DNA from: JAGOLU01 sp964542665
GTDB taxonomy: Bacteria > Patescibacteriota > Microgenomatia > UBA1406 > GWC2-37-13
Direction of reading: 5' to 3'
Assembly: GCA_964542665.1 (NCBI GenBank)
Contig: CAZIUF010000017.1
Location: 1 to 20,776 of the forward strand
DNA length: 20,776 bases
The notes under the pieces were generated by a model, which worked only from the letters and a program-made list of their open reading frames with translations, was not told where the DNA came from and ran no database searches. Position numbers and translations under genes: made by a program. How positions within the stretch are numbered: position 1 is the stretch's first letter; each line of letters starts with the position of its first letter. Below are positions 1-6,952 of this stretch, piece after piece.

Positions 1-2099
1 TGCTGCATATGTCCGACACTGCTCTTGTTTTTGATGAGTGGCATGAGGTCCAAATATTTTACTACATCATATTTCATAAACACTGACGGGCTTGCAGTAT
101 TTGCAAGTCTGCGACCGTTTGTGAAGCCCTGACGGGCTACCATATTACCCACTATCTTCAGTCCCGAGGCGTCACTGACTGGGGTAGTTTCAAAAGTGAT
201 CTGATTGGCGATGAGGATGGCGTTCACTTCGGTGACATTTGCCGCAACAGTGATCTGATTGCCGGCGATCATCAGTGAGGGTGTGTTTGAGGGGATGTTG
301 GCAGTTATTTTCACATTACCCAACGCACGGGATACCGGGTCACGCACGACGATAACCACGCCCTTTTTGCGTCCAGCGGGGACGCTGGGGATGTTGAGGG
401 CGCCGATACTCGACTCGGTGCTTGCCGGTGTTGATAGCTCATATATTTCTCCCTGCTGGAGCGTTGGCGGACTACCCGTCACTTTCAATACTGCCCTACT
501 TGCAATGCCCGTCTGACCGAGGATATCCTCGATGGTCCAGGTTGCCCTGGCGATATATGCCTCGTTGTGGATATTGCCCACTGTTGAGTTGGTATGGCGG
601 AGTATCACGTCACCGATATTCGCATTGGTGATCGCTCCTGCTGCATTTGCAGATGAAAACGCGTAGTTGAGTGGGGTCAGCGGGTTGGGTTCACTGGGAT
701 CGTTGAACGGAAGTGGTGCGTGAGGTATCACGTTGGTGAGCGTGGTGCCTGGGCGAGATATAAACGATGCCCCGGAGAGTTTGACATAGTTGCCTGGTGA
801 GCTATTGGCTACTGCGGTATAGGGGACGATTTGTTGATAGCGATATGTTGTGCGATCTAGATAGTTAAACTGCCGATCCACGGGGGTGTGTCCATCGACA
901 TTGAACTGTAATCGGACGCTTCCGGCGATGGGACAGAGGTTTGGGAGGGTGACAGAGCATCTGATCGTCTGTTGGACGCCTGAGACAAATATTTGGTTGC
1001 TACAGTCTATGGATGGTCTATTTATGGTGCCTCCGGCACTTTGTTGTGGGCAAGGATTGTTGCCAAAACTTCCCTGGATGTCGTCCACCACAAAAGGCAC
1101 AATCGGATCACGTATTGCAGTACCTGTCTGCTCCTGCAGATCGACCTCGATGATTGTCGATGGTGCGTCACAGGGCCCTGGAGGTATCACTCCACCACAA
1201 CAACCAGTTTGGTTACAGAGGGTACGGGTGGTATTCTCTGAGCATGAGCTGGTCCGAGAGTAGACACAATCGAGGGTCGCGCATGGGTCACGCCGATCTA
1301 CATGAGTCCAGCAGCCACTCACTGTGGTGATGATATCTACCACAGGTATAGAGCAAAGCTGAGGGACACAGCTGTTGCCGTTGATAACTACATCGTGGGA
1401 TTGCTGAGGAGGGGTACAGGAAGCTATGCCTCCGGGACAGGCTGCCGAGGCACACGTTAGCTCAGCACAGCCACAGCCAGCATCGCAGTTATTCGCCCAT
1501 CCAAAGTTACCACCTGCTGCTTGGCACGCCGCCAGATCACGACTATCATTGCATTCTGCGTTGCAGCGCCACCTCGACTCAGTTATCCGCCCACACCATG
1601 ACGGACAGTATGTTGGACTTGATGCTGCTGAGCCTGCGGGGAAACAAGTCCCGGGTATGGGGGTCGGCGCAGCTAGCGGCGTCGGTGTCGCTGTCGCGTT
1701 TGGGCGAGGAGTGATCGTTGGGCCTGCGGTGGGATTTAGGTAAGGCGAGACACGAGGTGTTGAAGTGGGAAATGCTCCCGGAATCCATGAGCAACTTACG
1801 TCGTTCTTGCACGTCCACCCTCCGCCAACACTAGTGCATGACGCTTCACTTGTATTGTTATAGTCAGAGCAAAACTCACTAGCTAACGTATTTAATGGAT
1901 TACATCGCACAATTGAGCCTTCGCATGGCACTACTTGTCCAAATGGATCAGGCACGCCACAGCCATCGGGTTGACCCACTGTGTCTTGAGCATATCCCTG
2001 CCAATTGCCCCCAGTACAAATTCCCGGGGCTGCATACGATGGAGAGCTTTCAATCAGCAAAATAGTCAGCAGAGCCACAATGGTGAAGAGCCGCTTCAT
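1..2099 (-). CDS. Large cysteine-rich secreted protein, C-terminus cut by window edge
   Basis: An uninterrupted frame of 699 codons starts with ATG at 2099 and leaves the window at the left edge. Residues 1-23 form a clear signal peptide (MKR, hydrophobic core, SYA-A cleavage site). The mature protein has a first Cys-rich part (28-103), a Thr/Pro-rich linker (about 111-150) and a second dense Cys region (152-310). About 34 Cys lie before residue 390 and none after it. The last 250 residues are Cys-free and beta-rich, with short Val/Ile/Asn strands around 600-655, followed by a tail resembling, from memory, the end of secreted proteins common in Microgenomates genomes; if so, little is missing. 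It lies 33 bp downstream of the 794-residue protein and may be co-transcribed, but also has its own extended -10 box. The exact function is unknown; a disulfide-rich surface or extracellular protein is the best inference. Confidence 0.8.
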   Translation of the reverse strand, partial: MKRLFTIVALLTILLIESSPSYAAPGICTGGNWQGYAQDTVGQPDGCGVPDPFGQVVPCEGSIVRCNPLNTLASEFCSDYNNTSEASCTSVGGGWTCKNDVSCSWIPGAFPTSTPRVSPYLNPTAGPTITPRPNATATPTPLAAPTPIPGTCFPAGSAASSPTYCPSWCGRITESRWRCNAECNDSRDLAACQAAGGNFGWANNCDAGCGCAELTCASAACPGGIASCTPPQQSHDVVINGNSCVPQLCSIPVVDIITTVSGCWTHVDRRDPCATLDCVYSRTSSCSENTTRTLCNQTGCCGGVIPPGPCDAPSTIIEVDLQEQTGTAIRDPIVPFVVDDIQGSFGNNPCPQQSAGGTINRPSIDCSNQIFVSGVQQTIRCSVTLPNLCPIAGSVRLQFNVDGHTPVDRQFNYLDRTTYRYQQIVPYTAVANSSPGNYVKLSGASFISRPGTTLTNVIPHAPLPFNDPSEPNPLTPLNYAFSSANAAGAITNANIGDVILRHTNSTVGNIHNEAYIARATWTIEDILGQTGIASRAVLKVTGSPPTLQQGEIYELSTPASTESSIGALNIPSVPAGRKKGVVIVVRDPVSRALGNVKITANIPSNTPSLMIAGNQITVAANVTEVNAILIANQITFETTPVSDASGLKIVGNMVARQGFTNGRRLANTASPSVFMKYDVVKYLDLMPLIKNKSSVGHMQ

Positions 2100-2106
2100 A
2101 GACTTA

Positions 2107-2115
2107 ATGATAGCA
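2107..2115 (-). promoter_or_regulatory. Extended -10 box for the Cys-rich secreted protein gene
   Basis: On the minus strand TGC-TATCAT is an extended -10 element (TGn plus 5/6 match to TATAAT). The predicted start is about position 2100, one base before the ATG at 2099. No convincing -35 box and no Shine-Dalgarno sequence are visible. It could be an internal promoter within a two-gene operon. Confidence 0.4.
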
Positions 2116-2132
2116 CAGGTCAATGCATCTAC

Positions 2133-4517
2133 TTATCTTATGTTGAATTTTGCATTTATGTCCTGTTTACCATCTACTATGTTTGCAAAAGTTTGGAAAT
2201 TTGGCATCAGTCGGGAGATTGGCTCTGTTGGAGTTGTCCCCCGTAAAAACGCTGCCCAGTCCGAACCTGCATCTACCGGGTTTGCTCCTCCGGTGCCGTA
2301 CAGGCTACCCCCATCAGACCGACCTTTCCCCAATCTCTTTTCTGTTACACGACCAATCATGGCTAAACCCATCTGTGCTTGCCCCAAGCCACGAGTCCAT
2401 GGTGTTGTTACTGAGGTTGGGCTTCCGGCGTTAGCGTTATAACTCGGGCGTACGTTGCTTGAGTCAATACCTAGATAAACTGTGTTGCCGATTGCACATA
2501 CTACGGTATGCATGGCTGTCCCATCAGTATTTGTTCCCAAGGTAATTCTGTCACAATCTTGTGGTAGCTTGGCTCCATCAGCATCGACTATTTCAATGTT
2601 TATCCCGCCATCTTTTGGTTGAAGTTTGGTTGGGTATGGTTTCAACACAAAGGTTCCGGGTTCTACTCTAACCATATTTAGGTCAACCGCTTTTCCTGCA
2701 GCAATGTCTTTTTTTAATTCTTCAAGGAGCCTAGGCATATCCTCAGAGTCCGGTAAATTACCTGTTGTTGAAAGCGATTGATTAATAACTAGTGCTGACA
2801 ATGTCATGTCACTAAGCCCCTTAAGTGCTTTTGGGGTAAAATCAGGACGGGCAGTCTTGCCGTCTGCAAAAGTAATATTTGCAATGCTAATCTGTCTCAC
2901 TCCACCTGATTCTTTGGTGTTTAGCCTGTAGGTAGTATCACTAACACCCTCACTGCGTTGTATCTCTGTGAGGATGGTGGGTGCGAGTTCTGTGCGAGTA
3001 AGGGTCTCGCTGCCTGTGATAGGTGCTGTGCCAGTCACATCAACGGTTGGGGTGATGCCTGTTGATGGCTTGATTGGCGGAGCTTCGTTATTGGGCCTGA
3101 CCCATACCATCTGGTCAGGAGTAAGGTGATCGAAGTTAAGGAGTGAGGTCCATGCGACGACATCGGCTGGGTTACCATCTGCTGAAAGTCGGACTACACT
3201 GAAGCGTCCATTTCTCAAATCAGGCACGACCCGTATTGCGTCACTCACTCCCAATAGTTTTTGGAGAGTCGTTGGCAACAATACGACGGGGTCTTCTTTT
3301 TCATAAAATTTGAATGCAAACGATCCGTCAGGATTTTGCTCGGCATCAAAGGCAGGTGCGTAGAATGTGCCTCTTTGAACAACTCCTGAGTCTGGGCCAT
3401 TTTTGACGGTGAAATATGGGAATGAACCTTCAGGTTTGACTTTGCCTTGAGCATCGACCTGGCTCGCTATGGAGAGATCGACTCCGTCGAAGGTAGGCTT
3501 ACCTGCGGCGTCGAAGTTGGCACCGATCCGACGCGTATCACTAAAAGCTCGCAGTGCTCCGACAAGCGGGGCTGCGCCTTGCATCTTCTCAAATTGTGCA
3601 AAGGTGATCTTGCTCAAAGTGTTGGGGTCTGGGGTCACTGATGGTCGTATTTCGGGCGGTCTCAACGTGGCTGGTGGAGTCGGCGATGCGAAAATGGTGG
3701 CTGTGGGCTCGATGCGTGTTGCTGTAGGAGCTGCAGTCGATGTCGGAGCGTATTCAACCTTAGGTGTCAATCCAGGTTGCGCTGCTCCTCCACATGCTGA
3801 TAAAAATGAAGCTGCTGCAAGTGCTGCCGCGCCAGTCGCTAGGGTTCTATTTCGTCTTGATCTTGTTAGTTCCGAACCACTTTGGGCAACTGCATTAAGC
3901 GTTGAAATAGTTGCAATAAGTCCGGTAGCTTCTAAGGGTGCTGTTTCTGTTTGATCAGGCTCGGGTGGGTTGTTGCCAGAAGAATCAAAGTGTGCTCTGA
4001 CTCCTTGTGCAACTAAACTCTGTCTTTGCTGCTCAAGCATCGCAGCGAGCTTCTCTCTGGGTATATCTCGTCTACCGGTATGTGCTCCTCTTTCTACTGC
4101 CATTTTTTTAGTTGCTTCGATTTGTGCTGTTAGTTTGTTGAACTGTGCTGCGGCATCAGCAGGTAAAAATGCAGGAGAAAATGTGTACTCAGCAATTTGC
4201 TCTTTCGTTGTATGTTCGTTGGGCGCCTTAATCACAGTACCACGAATAACTTTTTCTGGGTCGAGCAGTGCATGCGTGCTCGTCCATTTGGTACCATCAG
4301 GGTCTACGCGTCCAGCTCGTGCTATGAGCATATCTGCAACCTGTAATCCAAGCGCAGACTCGGCTCGTTGAATCAAATCAACTTGGGTTAGTTCCGGCGA
4401 CAAGGTTGCATGAAGTGCATTGCGTAAACCAGTTACGGGCAATCCAGAAGTATCGGGCAGTGCTCCCTGTTGTGTATCGGGATTTTGAAGATGTTGTGGA
4501 GCTCGAGCTTCGATCAT
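2133..4517 (-). CDS. Unrecognised 794-residue membrane-anchored protein with internal lipobox and Thr/Pro linker
   Basis: I do not recognise a family. Residues 1-215 look soluble and partly helical. Then comes an arginine-rich stretch (SRRNR at 220-224), a hydrophobic Ala/Leu segment (226-240) and LSAC-GG with Cys242, a standard lipobox. A Thr/Pro-rich spacer (257-300) and about 490 polar residues follow, with a second Thr/Pro/Gly spacer near 483-505. The hydrophobic segment plus Cys resembles a Tat- or Sec-type lipoprotein signal, but it sits about 220 residues inside the protein. No ATG or GTG start in the right place would make it N-terminal, and a near-consensus promoter sits just before the long start. 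I infer a cytoplasmic N-terminal domain, one membrane anchor and a long extracellular part. The Cys-rich secreted gene follows 33 bp downstream; the shared linker style suggests the two act together at the cell surface. Confidence 0.75.
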   Translation of the reverse strand: MIEARAPQHLQNPDTQQGALPDTSGLPVTGLRNALHATLSPELTQVDLIQRAESALGLQVADMLIARAGRVDPDGTKWTSTHALLDPEKVIRGTVIKAPNEHTTKEQIAEYTFSPAFLPADAAAQFNKLTAQIEATKKMAVERGAHTGRRDIPREKLAAMLEQQRQSLVAQGVRAHFDSSGNNPPEPDQTETAPLEATGLIATISTLNAVAQSGSELTRSRRNRTLATGAAALAAASFLSACGGAAQPGLTPKVEYAPTSTAAPTATRIEPTATIFASPTPPATLRPPEIRPSVTPDPNTLSKITFAQFEKMQGAAPLVGALRAFSDTRRIGANFDAAGKPTFDGVDLSIASQVDAQGKVKPEGSFPYFTVKNGPDSGVVQRGTFYAPAFDAEQNPDGSFAFKFYEKEDPVVLLPTTLQKLLGVSDAIRVVPDLRNGRFSVVRLSADGNPADVVAWTSLLNFDHLTPDQMVWVRPNNEAPPIKPSTGITPTVDVTGTAPITGSETLTRTELAPTILTEIQRSEGVSDTTYRLNTKESGGVRQISIANITFADGKTARPDFTPKALKGLSDMTLSALVINQSLSTTGNLPDSEDMPRLLEELKKDIAAGKAVDLNMVRVEPGTFVLKPYPTKLQPKDGGINIEIVDADGAKLPQDCDRITLGTNTDGTAMHTVVCAIGNTVYLGIDSSNVRPSYNANAGSPTSVTTPWTRGLGQAQMGLAMIGRVTEKRLGKGRSDGGSLYGTGGANPVDAGSDWAAFLRGTTPTEPISRLMPNFQTFANIVDGKQDINAKFNIR

Positions 4518-4527
4518 AACTTATAGT

Positions 4528-4556
4528 ATTGTATACTAAATAAATTGATGTGTCAA
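4528..4556 (-). promoter_or_regulatory. Near-consensus sigma70 promoter of the 794-residue protein gene
   Basis: On the minus strand TTGACA (4551-4556) is followed by exactly 17 bp and TACAAT (4528-4533), a 6/6 and 5/6 match. The predicted start is near 4521, leaving a leader of only about 4 nt before the ATG at 4517, with no Shine-Dalgarno site. This supports the long start and predicts a leaderless or near-leaderless mRNA. Confidence 0.8.
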
Positions 4557-4562
4557 GCTAAA

Positions 4563-4576
4563 AAATAAGCTTATTT
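4563..4576. repeat. 14-bp perfect palindrome upstream of the strong promoter
   Basis: AAATAAGCTTATTT is its own reverse complement. It ends 6 bp upstream of the -35 box at 4551-4556. The placement would suit an activator site or AT-rich UP-like element, but a short AT-rich palindrome can also arise by chance. Confidence 0.35.
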
Positions 4577-4594
4577 GGGTGTTGTTTTGGCACC

Positions 4595-4621
4595 AAAAAA
4601 ATATGTGTTATCTTATAACAC
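4595..4621 (-). terminator. Candidate intrinsic terminator after recA
   Basis: On the minus strand GTGTTAT and ATAACAC form a 7-bp stem with a 3-nt AAG loop (4605-4621). After 3 nt a run of seven T follows (4595-4601). The stem is AT-rich and therefore weak, but position (about 130 bp past the recA stop, before the next promoter) and T-run fit a terminator. Confidence 0.55.
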
Positions 4622-4749
4622 GATCAGCTTACTCTTCCTATCCTACCCTGTCAAGCTCTATCTATGGGGTGTAGGAATAATATCGAATACTATAGAGTAG
4701 TTATGAACAGAAAACTCAGCCCGATTCTCCCTCAAAAGGGCGATTAGGG

Positions 4750-5751
4750 TCATTTCTTCATCTTTTCGCGGACCTCTTTGACGAGGGTTTGGCGAAGCTT
4801 GTCATCCGTCATGAGTATCTCTTTGAGCGTATCTTTGCCTTGGGCGAGGGTTTTGTCAGCGTGCTTGAGAAATGCGCCTGCTTTGACGATGATCCCCTCA
4901 GCGATCGCCGTATCGATGAGCGCTTCGAGGCGATCGATGCCGGTGGCGTTGATGGTGAACTCAGCCTCACGGAAAGGTGGCGAGACTTTGTTTTTCACGA
5001 CTTTGACCCGGACACGTGAGCCGACGACGACGCTGTCTTTTTTCAATGTTTCAATCTTGCGCACATCCATGCGGATCGAGGCGTAAAACTTCATGGCGAG
5101 TCCGCCGGGGGTCGTCTCTGGGTTGCCGAACATGATGCCGATCTTGAGTCGGAGTTGGTTGGTGAACATGATCGTGCACTTGGACTTGCTGACAACTGCG
5201 GTGAGTTTGCGCAGTGCCTGCGACATGAGACGGGCTTGCATGCCCATGACTGAGTCCCCCATCTCTCCCTCGATTTCGGCTTTCGGCGTGAGAGCAGCGA
5301 CAGAGTCTACGACGATGAGGTCAACACCGCTTGAGCGGACCAGTGTCTCGACGATCTCGAGTGCTTGTTCACCGGTGTCTGGCTGGGAGACGAGCAGGTC
5401 CTCGAGCTTCACTCCGAGCACTTGGGCCCAGCGTGGATCGAGTGCGTGCTCAGCATCGATAAAGGCGGCAACACCGCCGGCTTTTTGCAACTCGGAGATG
5501 ATGGAGAGACAGACGGTGGTTTTACCTGAGGCCTCAGGCCCGTATATTTCGATGATACGACCTTTGGGAATACCGCCGACGCCAAGCGCACTATCGAGTG
5601 GCATGATGCCCGTCGGGATGACTTCGATCGCCTCAACAGGCGCGTCACCGAGACGCATGATCGAGCCTTTACCAAACTGTTTTTGAATAGCTTCAAGTGC
5701 TGAGGTGACGGCCATCTGTCGTGGGTCTTTTGGGTCTTTGATAGTAGTCAT
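4750..5751 (-). CDS. recA: Recombinase RecA
   Basis: This is the RecA ATPase that forms filaments on single-stranded DNA and drives strand exchange and repair in the cytoplasm. The 333-residue protein has Walker A GPEASGKTT (71-79), the catalytic Glu in DAEHALD (Glu101), Walker B LIVVDS (145-150), loop L1 around EGEMGDSVMGMQARLMSQ (161-178) and loop L2 FTNQLRLKIGIMFGNPETT (196-214). It is about 20 residues shorter than E. coli RecA and ends in a basic tail (EVREKMKK) rather than the acidic tail of the E. coli protein. The ATG at 5751 gives the expected N-terminus. The stop is TGA. The gene follows the UbiA-family gene after 217 bp and has a candidate promoter of its own (5796-5824). I saw no obvious LexA-type operator. 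Confidence 0.98.
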   Translation of the reverse strand: MTTIKDPKDPRQMAVTSALEAIQKQFGKGSIMRLGDAPVEAIEVIPTGIMPLDSALGVGGIPKGRIIEIYGPEASGKTTVCLSIISELQKAGGVAAFIDAEHALDPRWAQVLGVKLEDLLVSQPDTGEQALEIVETLVRSSGVDLIVVDSVAALTPKAEIEGEMGDSVMGMQARLMSQALRKLTAVVSKSKCTIMFTNQLRLKIGIMFGNPETTPGGLAMKFYASIRMDVRKIETLKKDSVVVGSRVRVKVVKNKVSPPFREAEFTINATGIDRLEALIDTAIAEGIIVKAGAFLKHADKTLAQGKDTLKEILMTDDKLRQTLVKEVREKMKK

Positions 5752-5795
5752 ATATATGAGAGAGAATAATTGACGAATGAAATACGAACGAGCAC

Positions 5796-5824
5796 AGTAT
5801 GAAAAAATCTAGCTGAGATATCAA
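5796..5824 (-). promoter_or_regulatory. Candidate recA promoter
   Basis: Minus-strand TTGATA (5819-5824, 5/6) and CATACT (5796-5801, 4/6) are 17 bp apart. The predicted start near 5789 gives a leader of about 38 nt, longer than for most genes here. No strong Shine-Dalgarno site precedes the ATG. Confidence 0.4.
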
Positions 5825-5827
5825 GAG

Positions 5828-5938
5828 GTCAAAGTGGGTCATCCCACTTCGTCGCGCTAAACGCGACTACGCGGGACAAGTAAAGTCAAGAGTCGTCAAG
5901 TCTTCACGTCGAAGGTCATCAGGTACAAAGTCTCCAAG
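5828..5938. repeat. Intergenic element: two perfect hairpins plus degenerate GTCAAG-type short repeats
   Basis: This lies between the UbiA gene and recA. Hairpin 1 is AAGTGGG-tcat-CCCACTT (5832-5849, 7 bp). Hairpin 2 is GTCGCG-ctaaa-CGCGAC (5851-5867, 6 bp). Around them are degenerate units of the form GTC(R)AAG on the plus strand, at 5828, 5885, 5895, 5908, 5915, 5923 and 5930, spaced 7-13 bp within the right-hand block. No ORF covers it. It resembles a dispersed non-coding repeat more than a terminator, because no T-run follows either hairpin. Confidence 0.5.
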
Positions 5939-5968
5939 TTCAGGGCTATTAGGGTGTAAGGCAACGAA

Positions 5969-6898
5969 CTACAGCATGTATATAAGTCCTATGACCATGG
6001 CTCCCCAGATCGCCATAGCGCCAAGGAGTGGTACATCGGAGATGATGATCTTCTCAGGTCGCTCCCCCTCAATACGTGTGTAAAAAAGCTGTCCGTAGCG
6101 GGCGATAGCATAGACGACGATCGGAATGGTAGCAGTCATCAGCTTACGATTTTCAGTCCCTGGATTGAAATCGCTGATGATTTGCTTGAGAAAGCTATAC
6201 CCGTGTGGGGCTGGCTCGATATTGTCATATATATTGTATGCATAGAGACTGTAGGCGATGATGGTCGCGGTCGCAAAGGTATAGGTGAGAAAGTCGAGAA
6301 AGTGTTTGTTGTACTTGGCCAGTGTTTGACGCGATTCTGACCCTGAAATGGAAAGTTCGGCGTTGCGTTTGATTGCCGCGATGAAAAGTGACATAAAAAA
6401 TAGCGTGAGGCGCAACCACACGGGGATGTGAAAGCCAGAGACCACCTCACCCGCAAACGCACGGATCATGAATGAAAATGAGATCGCAAAAATATCTATG
6501 ACGGCATATGACTTGAGTATCGTTGAGTAGGCTATGTGAAGCCCCACAAAGAGCAAACACAAAAGGAAAAGTGATGGAGAAAAATACAGTGCTAAACAGA
6601 GAGAGATAAAGATAAGTGCAAGAGAAATGCTGAGAGCGAGTTGGGTGGTCACCTCACCGGCTGCGATTGGGCGCTGTTTTTTTACTGGATGCCTTCTATC
6701 TGCCGGCGCATCAAGAATATCGTTGATAATATACAGCCCAGAGGATAGGAGACAAAAGGTGAGACAGGCGAGGATGGTGGTCAAGAATGTGGCTGGCTCA
6801 AAAAGTTTTCCCGAGAAAATAATAGCCACAAACACCACACTGTTTTTGACCCACTGGTTCGTGCGTAAGAGTCGTGCCGCTAGGTTGAGTTGTTTCAT
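5969..6898 (-). CDS. UbiA-family prenyltransferase, decaprenyl-phosphate phosphoribosyltransferase type
   Basis: This is an integral membrane enzyme of the UbiA superfamily. The closest recognised type moves 5-phosphoribose from PRPP to a polyprenyl phosphate, the first step toward polyprenyl-phosphoryl ribose or arabinose donors used in cell-envelope glycan synthesis. The first Asp-rich motif NDILDAPAD (59-67) is followed by RRHPVKKQRPIAAGEV (68-83), characteristic of the mycobacterial Rv3806c-like group. The second conserved region is around FAGEVVSG (148-155) and IKRNAELS (176-183), with YDNIEPAPHGYS (224-235) later. Eight or nine membrane segments are visible over 309 residues, normal for the family. 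The ATG at 6898 has a good Shine-Dalgarno site (AGGAAGGA, 8-nt spacing) and a TATAAT box upstream. The substrate is inferred; no DprE1/DprE2 partner is in the window. It is divergent from pgi. Confidence 0.85.
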   Translation of the reverse strand: MKQLNLAARLLRTNQWVKNSVVFVAIIFSGKLFEPATFLTTILACLTFCLLSSGLYIINDILDAPADRRHPVKKQRPIAAGEVTTQLALSISLALIFISLCLALYFSPSLFLLCLLFVGLHIAYSTILKSYAVIDIFAISFSFMIRAFAGEVVSGFHIPVWLRLTLFFMSLFIAAIKRNAELSISGSESRQTLAKYNKHFLDFLTYTFATATIIAYSLYAYNIYDNIEPAPHGYSFLKQIISDFNPGTENRKLMTATIPIVVYAIARYGQLFYTRIEGERPEKIIISDVPLLGAMAIWGAMVIGLIYML

Positions 6899-6906
6899 GG
6901 GGAAAT

Positions 6907-6927
6907 TCCTTCCTGCGTTGCATTATA
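6907..6927 (-). promoter_or_regulatory. -10 box and ribosome binding site of the UbiA-family gene
   Basis: On the minus strand a perfect TATAAT (6922-6927) is followed by AGGAAGGA (6907-6914), 8 nt before the ATG at 6898. The -35 region is poor. The Shine-Dalgarno site is one of only two strong ones in the window. The predicted start (about 6915) is right at the Shine-Dalgarno, leaving a leader of about 17 nt. Confidence 0.55.
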
Positions 6928-6946
6928 CAGTCACTTTCGCTACGAT
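6918..6946 (+). promoter_or_regulatory. Weak candidate promoter for pgi
   Basis: TTGCAT (6918-6923) and TACGAT (6941-6946) are 17 bp apart and overlap the divergent promoter. The predicted start falls on the GTG at 6953. Matches are only 3/6 and 4/6, so this rests mainly on spacing. Confidence 0.25.
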
Positions 6947-6952
6947 GGAATA

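Noticed and set aside
259..1743. Plus-strand ORFs of 85-125 codons in the left region
   Set aside because: They are antisense shadows of the continuous 699-codon minus-strand frame that carries a signal peptide and biased composition.
3469..4371. Plus-strand ORFs of 133 and 161 codons
   Set aside because: Antisense to the 794-residue gene; Ala/Val-rich composition mirrors the opposite strand and no ribosome binding site or family match is seen.
4626..4654. TTGACA-N17-TAAGCT on the minus strand just before the recA terminator hairpin
   Set aside because: The -10 match is poor (3/6) and a transcript would run straight into the terminator; probably chance.
6890..6952. Longer pgi frame beginning with TTG at 6890
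   Set aside because: It would overlap the start codon, Shine-Dalgarno and -10 box of the divergent UbiA gene; GTG at 6953 is more plausible.
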